Shown here: positions 3,711 through 8,522 of the stretch, in pieces
Position numbering within the stretch: the stretch's first letter is position 1
Layout of the letters: each line of letters opens with the position of its first letter
DNA from: CAG-557 sp045540315
GTDB lineage: Bacteria > Bacillota > Clostridia > Oscillospirales > Acutalibacteraceae
NCBI GenBank assembly: GCA_045540315.1
Contig: JAZQHA010000085.1
Location: 1-8,522 of the forward strand
Direction: 5' to 3'
Length of the DNA: 8,522 nt
Translations under genes and position numbers: made by a program
The notes under the pieces: model-generated
The model's database searches: none
Seen by the model: the letters and a program-made list of their open reading frames with translations, nothing else
What the model was told of the DNA's origin: nothing

Positions 3711-3846
3711 TTACTACTCCTTTCATCCACAATAACTTTCTTTTCCACGCTATAAATTCCATACAACAGCAACAAGGTATAATCTCTTTGTAAGAACAGT
3801 TCGTGCAAGGCGATTCTTCGCTGACAGCTCTAATAACTTTTTTCAT
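3631..3846 (-). CDS. Small Cys-rich hypothetical protein overlapping the lipoprotein gene (71 aa)
   Basis: ATG 3846 (or 3849) follows a strong AAAGGAG. The first 45 residues contain a cysteine cluster, PCTNCSYKEIIPCCCC, then MEFIAWKRK, which looks like a small metal-binding module. The frame then continues 80 nt into the lipoprotein gene in another frame. That tail (NEKANYDCTCDSDVAIVIG) probably reflects the lipoprotein's coding bias rather than selection for this protein. Its start overlaps the upstream zinc-ribbon gene by 17 nt. The ribosome binding site and cysteine cluster favour a real gene. The long overlap suggests either an original stop lost by mutation or an old frameshift. The function is unknown. 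Confidence 0.55.
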   Translation of the reverse strand: MKKVIRAVSEESPCTNCSYKEIIPCCCCMEFIAWKRKLLWMKGVVNEKANYDCTCDSDVAIVIGLCNEADK

Positions 3847-4174
3847 CATCTGCTCCTTTCATCGCACACTCATCTATGATGATGCTGTCGAAGTGCTTGC
3901 CTTGCAGTTTTGGTCGCATCCTTGCTCCGCACGATGGACAAAAGTTATAATCCGCAGTTCTCCATTGCGTTTCTTCAAAGCCACAATTACTACAATAATC
4001 TGTGTGATGGTTTTTGGGCTTCCACTCCCCTTGCGGTTTGTCTGCGGAAGGCACTGAACAAATTGCATTTCTTGCCATATTCGCATAATGAGCAGATGTA
4101 ATATCGTGCGGTATTCTTACTTGGAGGTTGATTGCTTTTATCGCATCTTCTCTATATATGATATCTTTACTCAT
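3830..4174 (-). CDS. Zinc-ribbon phage protein (114 aa)
   Basis: It begins MSKDIIYREDAIKAI, like a widespread group of phage and prophage proteins in gut Clostridia that start with an Ile-Ser/Tyr-Arg-(E/Q)-Asp-Ala-Ile motif. Residues 50-83 form a zinc ribbon: CSNC at 61-64 and CPSC at 79-82, the last followed by GARM, with W51 and the intervening aromatic residues typical of the group. The tail (84-114) is acidic and poorly ordered. Its role is unknown; a nucleic-acid or protein-binding zinc ribbon is likely. Its start overlaps the DUF3310 gene by 8 nt, so the two are probably translationally coupled, and only a weak AAGGA is found upstream. Confidence 0.8.
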   Translation of the reverse strand: MSKDIIYREDAIKAINLQVRIPHDITSAHYANMARNAICSVPSADKPQGEWKPKNHHTDYCSNCGFEETQWRTADYNFCPSCGARMRPKLQGKHFDSIIIDECAMKGADDEKSY

Positions 4175-4406
4175 CGTTTACTTTTTCCTTATTAAATTCT
4201 TCCAATTCAACAAACTTATTTAAATACCATATAGCTTTCTTTATATCTTCGACTCCATTCTTAAATCTATGGCGATAGATGTATTTGAATGCATTGCAGA
4301 TACAAAAATCTTTTACTGCGGCCGCACCCTGCGTTTCGACCATTACGTCGATGGATTCGTATTTGCCTGTATTATAGTGCGCCGGGTGGTTTACATTATC
4401 TATCAT
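4167..4406 (-). CDS. DUF3310 family phage protein (79 aa)
   Basis: The sequence shows the hallmarks of DUF3310: VNHPAHYNTGKYESIDVM (residues 5-22), then CNAFKYIYRHRFKNG (37-51) and VEDIKKAIWYLNKF (52-65). The family is common in phages of both Gram groups, often among nucleotide-metabolism and replication genes, but its biochemical role is unresolved. The length fits a single-domain member. ATG 4406 has AGAGGTGA upstream and overlaps the stop of the membrane-protein gene by 4 nt. It is the second gene of the leftward operon. Confidence 0.9.
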   Translation of the reverse strand: MIDNVNHPAHYNTGKYESIDVMVETQGAAAVKDFCICNAFKYIYRHRFKNGVEDIKKAIWYLNKFVELEEFNKEKVNDE

Positions 4407-4582
4407 TCACTCACCTCTATCCAAAAAAATCCGCCCCATATTAATAGGCCCACATTTAATACTGTAGATATTAACGATATTGGAAATGAATAAGTTTCAT
4501 CTTTTGGTTCTCCATTTTTTACTAAATTAATACTTAAATTCATAGCCATTATGATAATCATAATTATTTGCGGTGCTTTCAT
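4403..4582 (-). CDS. Small two-helix membrane protein (59 aa)
   Basis: ATG 4582 follows AAAAGGAG at 8 nt; the stop TGA (4405-4403) overlaps the next start by 4 nt. Two hydrophobic segments are visible: APQIIMIIIMAMNLSINLV (about 3-21) and FPISLISTVLNVGLLIWG (about 33-50), continuing to residue 55. They are joined by the polar loop KNGEPKDETYS. This layout, with a K-GEP-D-type loop and a WGGFF ending, matches a family of tiny membrane proteins seen in clostridial phages, with no known function. It is the first gene of the leftward operon, about 45 nt from a strong promoter, so it should be well expressed early. Confidence 0.75.
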   Translation of the reverse strand: MKAPQIIMIIIMAMNLSINLVKNGEPKDETYSFPISLISTVLNVGLLIWGGFFWIEVSE

Positions 4583-4627
4583 TACTTAACTCCTTTTATT
4601 TATAAATTCAACTTTTTATCTAATTAT

Positions 4628-4656
4628 ATTATAACTAAAATTCAAAAAGTTATCAA
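4628..4656 (-). promoter_or_regulatory. Strong leftward promoter of the eight-gene operon
   Basis: On the minus strand: -35 TTGATA (4656-4651, 5/6), a 17-nt spacer and a perfect -10 TATAAT (4633-4628). The start codon of the first gene lies about 45 nt downstream with AAAAGGAG. The -35 overlaps the left arm of the inverted repeat at 4653-4695. Confidence 0.85.
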
Positions 4657-4695
4657 ATTTTCACGTCCAACATATACAATTTCGTGGAAATTTGA
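4653..4695. promoter_or_regulatory. Inverted repeat between divergent promoters (candidate switch operator)
   Basis: TCAAATTTTCACG (4653-4665) and CGTGGAAATTTGA (4683-4695) are complementary at 12 of 13 positions, separated by 17 nt. The dyad axis is at 4674. Each arm overlaps one -35 box, and both the -35 and -10 boxes of the two promoters are exact mirror positions about this axis. One regulator bound here would affect both directions. Confidence 0.7.
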
Positions 4696-4720
4696 CTTTA
4701 CTGCGCGGGTGTGATATACT
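4692..4720 (+). promoter_or_regulatory. Rightward promoter of the packaging-gene operon
   Basis: -35 TTGACT (4692-4697, 5/6), a 17-nt spacer and an extended -10 TGA-TATACT (-10 at 4715-4720, 5/6). The first start codon is 22 nt after the -10, with GGGAGGA in a suitable position. The promoter mirrors the leftward promoter about position 4674. Confidence 0.82.
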
Positions 4721-4742
4721 TAAGACATGGGAGGACATGTAA

Positions 4743-6062
4743 ATGGGAAATAGATTGAAATTAGACTGGAAATTAGAATCGGCTATTGATAGAGCCAATT
4801 TTATTAGTACCTATGTAGTACAGTTTCCCGATTTAACGCCAAAAGAAGCCTCCACAATTGCAGATTATTTGTTATGGGGTAAAGATGAGAATGGAGTGCC
4901 AATTGGGAAGGACACAGGATTGGAGACGAAATGGACGAAGCCAAACGAAGCGGAATCGTTAGATGCAGTTTTGGAAAATCCAGCGCTGAGTAATGCGCAA
5001 TTATATGCGCTGAACGATGCGGTTGTTCTAAAGAAAGGTCGTGATGTTTTTAGTAGAGAAGAAGCCAGAAAAGAGGCACCCGTTTTTCTGCAACAGACTT
5101 TTGAAGAACTATGGAAGACGATTGATGAGATTGAGTTGGAGATTAACTTTTATGAGTTGAGGGTGGGTAAACGAGAAAAACCTCCGAGAGACGAACTGCT
5201 CAATCGATTTACTGACGAAGAAGTTGAACGTATTAGCGCGCGAAGCCAAAAACTTAATCAATATGGGTATTTAAAGTTGCGCGGACGTATAAAGGAGTTG
5301 AGAACGGAACAATTTACGATTAGAGATTCCTATAGGTCAACTTTTAACATTACACAGTCAGTCTATAGTCCAAAAAATAATTCATTTGTTTTTGACTGTG
5401 ATATACAAGTGCTGCCGTTAGGTATAAAAGAAGGCGCCGTAGGTGACGTGGTATTCAATACCGAGTTTGACCCCGGCGCACTCAGCGAAGAACAACTACG
5501 TCTAATAAATGAATTGGTCTGGAAAAAGAAAAAAATTAACCCTAATATGCAAGTTTTCGACTTTAGAGAACTAGATGCGGTTTATCAATTATATTTATTT
5601 AAAGAAGAATTCGACGAAAGGCTTGAACAAGTCGAAATTGACCATATTGTAGAAAATAATTTGGCCAAGCTACTTGAAACCTTACACTTCTACGAACAAA
5701 TTGCCGATTTAACCGACATCCAGCGTGAAATTTTACGCTTAAAAGAGAAAAAAGATAAAAATGCCGATATTGCAAGTTATATAAATAAGAAATATGGAAA
5801 AAGTTATACCGCAAACTACATCAGTACGATATTTAAGCAAAAAATAATTGTTAAAATCAACGAAGCAGTAAAATTACACCAAGACACAATTGAAAATTGT
5901 TTCTTTAAAGAAAACTTCAAACAATGTACTGATTGTGGACGTATTTTACTATTAGATGGAAGAAATTGGGTTAAAAAAACAAGAAGTAAAGATGGATTTC
6001 AAAGCAGATGTAAAAGATGCGAACGAGAACTAAGACAAAAGAAAAAGGAGGCATCTAAGTGA
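4743..6062 (+). CDS. HTH and zinc-finger phage protein (439 aa)
   Basis: ATG 4743 is preceded by GGGAGGA at 7 nt. Residues 1-60 are a helical N-terminus including FPDLTPKEASTIADYLLWG. Residues 115-195 are helical and charged. A beta-rich core follows (about 200-240). Residues 322-370 look like a sigma/LuxR-type helix-turn-helix: LTDIQREILRLKEKK, then NADIASYINKKYGKS and NYISTIFKQKI. The C-terminus has a CxxC-x24-CxxC zinc finger (C395, C398, C423, C426) in the pattern CTDCGR...DGFQSRCKRC. DNA binding is therefore likely. As first gene of the rightward operon and near the terminase gene, it could be a late regulator or a terminase-associated DNA-recognition protein; neither is proven. Proteins of similar layout occur upstream of terminase genes in Firmicutes phages, to my recollection. 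Confidence 0.82.
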   Translation: MGNRLKLDWKLESAIDRANFISTYVVQFPDLTPKEASTIADYLLWGKDENGVPIGKDTGLETKWTKPNEAESLDAVLENPALSNAQLYALNDAVVLKKGRDVFSREEARKEAPVFLQQTFEELWKTIDEIELEINFYELRVGKREKPPRDELLNRFTDEEVERISARSQKLNQYGYLKLRGRIKELRTEQFTIRDSYRSTFNITQSVYSPKNNSFVFDCDIQVLPLGIKEGAVGDVVFNTEFDPGALSEEQLRLINELVWKKKKINPNMQVFDFRELDAVYQLYLFKEEFDERLEQVEIDHIVENNLAKLLETLHFYEQIADLTDIQREILRLKEKKDKNADIASYINKKYGKSYTANYISTIFKQKIIVKINEAVKLHQDTIENCFFKENFKQCTDCGRILLLDGRNWVKKTRSKDGFQSRCKRCERELRQKKKEASK

Positions 6063-6367
6063 AAAGTAAATATAGTCCGGAGAGCTTAATTGAAAAGATT
6101 TTAGAATTAGATGCAATTGAGTTCTTAGGGATTTGTAAAATTTGTGGAGTAAAGGTATATAAACAAGGAGCCGCAACATTCGAAACCGTTGAGGAAGACG
6201 TAGAGAGCGGCCAAGCCATCGAACGAGCGAATGTGAAGTTAGAGCCTCGCGAGTTTGCGGATATCTGGACAGATTTATGTGATACAATTGATGCGATGAA
6301 CCGTGTCAGAAGACGCAATTTAGGACGCCTTGTATATGCTGCTACTAAAAAGGAAAAGGAGAAATAG
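6059..6367 (+). CDS. Hypothetical phage protein with GTG start (102 aa)
   Basis: The GTG start at 6059 overlaps the preceding TGA by 4 nt (GTGA) and has an excellent AAAGGAGG at 7 nt. The protein begins MKSKYSPESLIEKILELDAIEF. It contains one CxxC (CKIC, residues 26-29) with no obvious partner pair, then an acidic stretch (FETVEEDVESGQAIERANVK). A helical C-terminus follows (FADIWTDLCDTIDAMNRVRRR) with a basic tail ending KKEKEK. I do not recognise it. The size and position two genes before terL would suit a packaging accessory or small terminase, but there is no direct sign of that. It ends 2 nt before the next gene. Confidence 0.75.
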   Translation: MKSKYSPESLIEKILELDAIEFLGICKICGVKVYKQGAATFETVEEDVESGQAIERANVKLEPREFADIWTDLCDTIDAMNRVRRRNLGRLVYAATKKEKEK

Positions 6368-6369
6368 AT

Positions 6370-7353
6370 ATGGCTGTTAATCCGCATTTTGATATAGATT
6401 TTAGTTCAAAGAAATGCGTGTGTTGTGGTCAAATGAAGGATTCTTTTTCTTATTTGAGAACCAAATCATTTATGTATCCAACTGGATATGTAGATATTTG
6501 TGTTGATTGCTTAGGGGATAAACTTAAGGAATCTGGAATGGATTGGAATATTATGGATAAGATATGTCAGTATTTAGATATTCCTTTTCAGATGGATAAG
6601 TTTGAAGAGTTGTGTCATACGCACTCTGCGCCCGAGCTATTAAAATCATATAACTTGATATACTTTGGTGATGAGTATGAGCATATAGATTGGTCATCTT
6701 ATCAAGAAGCATATAAGGAACTCGATGCGGCCGGCGCCCTCGACGAAGTCATACCGGGACTCTCCGACGATAAACGTAGGAAGCTATTGGATAAGTGGGG
6801 CGGTAATTATGATGATGAAGCATTAAATTATTTGGAAAACCTATATGATGGTTTAATACTTACTCAAAACATAAATGGCGCGCTTCAAGGCGACCAAGCA
6901 TTGAAAATATGCAAAATTTCATATGAGATTGATTGTCGCATACGTGAAGGTGCGGACTTTGATAAGTTACTCGCATCATATGATAAGCTCGTTAAAACCG
7001 GTGAGTTCACTCCGAAGAATGTTAAAAACGCAAGTGACTTCGAATCAATGGGTGAATTATGCCGCTGGCTTGAAAAACGCGGTTTTATTAATCGATTCTA
7101 TGATGGAGAGACTCGCGACGTAGTCGACGAGACTATAAAGAATATTCAAAGCTGGAATCAACGGTTATATACGAATGAGAGTGGTATTGGAGACGAAATA
7201 ACCGAACGTATTCGTGCACTGAAGACTGCGGCCGAGCTTGAATCTTACTATGACTTGAACGACTCTGAAAATGATTATGATAACTATGAAAATGAAGGGT
7301 TTGAAAGTTTATTCCGTGATGATGAGTTTGAAGTTGAGTTGGAGGACAAGTAA
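6370..7353 (+). CDS. Phage protein with N-terminal zinc finger, upstream of terL (327 aa)
   Basis: ATG 6370 follows AAAGGAGAAATAGAT. The N-terminus holds a zinc-finger pattern: CVCC (C16, C19, with an extra C18) and CVDC (C44, C47), separated by about 24 residues containing FSYLRTKSF. The rest is mostly helical and acidic, ending in a low-complexity acidic tail (about 296-327) with DSENDYDNYENEG and FEVELEDK. Its stop overlaps the terL start by 1 nt (TAATG), so translation is probably coupled. Position, DNA-binding-type N-terminus and acidic C-terminus would suit a small terminase subunit or packaging adaptor, but I see no known TerS signature. Local codon use is GC-rich around 6720-6780, unlike the rest of the gene. 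Confidence 0.8.
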   Translation: MAVNPHFDIDFSSKKCVCCGQMKDSFSYLRTKSFMYPTGYVDICVDCLGDKLKESGMDWNIMDKICQYLDIPFQMDKFEELCHTHSAPELLKSYNLIYFGDEYEHIDWSSYQEAYKELDAAGALDEVIPGLSDDKRRKLLDKWGGNYDDEALNYLENLYDGLILTQNINGALQGDQALKICKISYEIDCRIREGADFDKLLASYDKLVKTGEFTPKNVKNASDFESMGELCRWLEKRGFINRFYDGETRDVVDETIKNIQSWNQRLYTNESGIGDEITERIRALKTAAELESYYDLNDSENDYDNYENEGFESLFRDDEFEVELEDK

Positions 7354-8522
7354 TGCAGGAGAAACGAAAGAAAGTAATTCTGTCTACTCGTCAAGAACTC
7401 ACTCCAAACACATTTGTTGAACGTGCAGAGCGCGAGGGTATAGAATTAGAGAAAGGCGCAGTTATTACCACAGAATATTTGGAAAGGCATTATGAAGACT
7501 TATGTAAATGGGTTAACCTATTTACTGCCTATCCAGATTACTATCTCGATATAATTAAACCTGCTGATTCTGAATTTTCTTTATTTTTCTATCAAAGATT
7601 CACACTGCGCGCATTGATGAGATTTAAGGACGTGTTTATCACTGCGCCACGTGCGTTTTCAAAATCATTCATAACTATCTTAGCTCTTTTCTTACAATGT
7701 GTGTTTATTCCTGGACGAAAGGTATTCATGTGTGCAAATACTAAACAACAGGCTGCACAAATCACAAAAGAAAAGATTTATGAGATTTATGACCATTGGC
7801 CTTTACTTAAAAAGGAAATAATTGGGTGGGAGCTAAGCGACTACCCAGGAAACTTTGGTAAAGACTATGTAACGCTCAAATTTAGAAATGGCTCAGTATT
7901 TGATGTTGTGCTTGCCGGAGACGCTGCCCGTGGAGGGCGTCGACACGGTGGAGAGATTGATGAGATACGGGATGGTGATGAAGAAGCTATTAACTCAGTA
8001 GTTATTCCACTTGTAAACGTATCACGTCGTTTACCAAATAATACAGTCAATGATAAAGAGCCAAATCAACAAATTATTGCGACTACTTCTGCTGGCAATA
8101 AAACCTCGTTTGCTTATGAGCGTTTAATTGATACTTTTGAAAATGCAATTATAGACCCTGAACATTCATTTATGTTTGGATGCGATTGGCGCTTGCCAGC
8201 AATGCATGGACTTATTGATAAGCAGTATATTAATAAATTAAAAATGAGTCCATCATATAATGCAGAATCATTTGCCACTGAATATTTAAGTTTATGGCAA
8301 GGTTCTAGCGAGGAAGCCTGGTTCTCATATGATAAATTATCAAAGTATAGAAAAATAAAGAATCCAGAAACGCACGCAATTAATAGACCGGATTCCGAAC
8401 AATTCTACTTAATATCAGTGGACGTGGGCCGAATTTCGGACCAAACCGCAGTTTGCGTGTTTAGAGTTAATGTGGTTAAAGGTAAGTTTTATTCGACTTT
8501 GGTCAATTTAATTGTTCTTGGT
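7353..8522 (+). CDS. terL: Terminase large subunit, partial at window end (390 aa seen)
   Basis: This is the ATPase and nuclease motor that packages phage DNA into the procapsid. The frame from ATG 7353 stays open to the window edge. Visible motifs are: an adenine-binding Q motif (FYQRF, Q81); a deviant Walker A APRAFSKS (98-105) ending in Lys-Ser; a Walker B-like GGEIDEI (199-205, D203 and E204); and the coupling motif ATTSAG (243-248). SVDVGR (355-360) carries D357, the first metal-binding Asp of the RuvC-like nuclease domain. The remaining nuclease acidic residues would lie beyond the window. The start overlaps the upstream stop by one base, with TTGGAGG upstream. The Walker B segment lacks the usual run of hydrophobic residues before the acidic pair, which appears typical of a subset of clostridial phage terminases. 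Confidence 0.93.
   Translation, partial: MQEKRKKVILSTRQELTPNTFVERAEREGIELEKGAVITTEYLERHYEDLCKWVNLFTAYPDYYLDIIKPADSEFSLFFYQRFTLRALMRFKDVFITAPRAFSKSFITILALFLQCVFIPGRKVFMCANTKQQAAQITKEKIYEIYDHWPLLKKEIIGWELSDYPGNFGKDYVTLKFRNGSVFDVVLAGDAARGGRRHGGEIDEIRDGDEEAINSVVIPLVNVSRRLPNNTVNDKEPNQQIIATTSAGNKTSFAYERLIDTFENAIIDPEHSFMFGCDWRLPAMHGLIDKQYINKLKMSPSYNAESFATEYLSLWQGSSEEAWFSYDKLSKYRKIKNPETHAINRPDSEQFYLISVDVGRISDQTAVCVFRVNVVKGKFYSTLVNLIVLG

Noticed and set aside
1..4600. CRISPR array or tRNA genes
   Set aside because: The repeated palindromes are only three or two copies with long, unequal spacing filled by genes, and no cloverleaf-like sequence was recognised.
4727..4750. A tiny leader peptide starting at ATG 4727 before the 439-aa gene
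   Set aside because: It would start at about the transcription start with no ribosome binding site and stop after eight codons; the GGGAGGA inside it serves ATG 4743.
5599..6387. Minus-strand frames opposite the 439-aa and 102-aa genes
   Set aside because: They overlap well-supported plus-strand genes and have no good ribosome binding sites.
7865..8050. A 61-codon minus-strand frame inside terL
   Set aside because: It is antisense to the region encoding the Walker B segment of TerL; its Ser/Arg/Pro-rich sequence is a typical shadow.

Overview
This window looks like part of a tailed double-stranded DNA phage, or a prophage, of a low-GC Firmicute, most likely a clostridial gut bacterium. The reasons are: a large terminase gene at the right end; densely packed small genes with strong AGGAGG-type ribosome binding sites and start/stop overlaps; a DUF3310 protein, a zinc-ribbon protein and a winged-helix protein of kinds common in clostridial phages; standard sigma-A-type promoters; and two perfect CIRCE (HrcA-box) operators, which are typical of Firmicutes. 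Virion proteins, integrase and lysis genes are not visible, so lifestyle cannot be judged.

The genome is split at a divergent promoter around position 4674. To the left (about 1-4600) all genes read on the minus strand. Reading leftwards from the switch there is first a compact eight-gene operon (4582 down to 2766): a small membrane protein, a DUF3310 protein, a zinc-ribbon protein, a Cys-rich small ORF, a lipoprotein, two tiny unknown proteins and a winged-helix protein, closed by an intrinsic terminator. Next comes a gene-free stretch (2298-2765) with clustered palindromes and candidate promoters. Then follows a run of small single-gene units (2297 down to 57). Most of these have their own terminator and their own palindromic control element. 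They look like early or host-interaction genes that are controlled one at a time.

Two families of control element appear in these units. Three copies of a 29-bp palindrome (core CGTACGTA-n-TACGTACG flanked by T6/A6) each lie between the upstream gene's terminator and the -35 box of the next promoter. Their spacing to the -35 is 3, 3 and 14 nt, which keeps the same helical face. Two other genes instead carry a hairpin plus a perfect CIRCE element (TTAGCACTC-N9-GAGTGCTAA), the operator of the host heat-shock repressor HrcA. Host-chaperone-linked control of phage genes is the most striking hypothesis from this window.

To the right (4743-8522) the plus-strand genes start from a promoter that is an exact mirror image of the leftward operon promoter. 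An imperfect inverted repeat overlaps both -35 boxes. The first gene encodes a 439-aa HTH and zinc-finger protein, followed by a 102-aa protein, a 327-aa protein with an N-terminal zinc finger, and the terminase large subunit, which runs off the window. The first three are candidates for small-terminase or late-regulator roles by position, but none is assigned with certainty.
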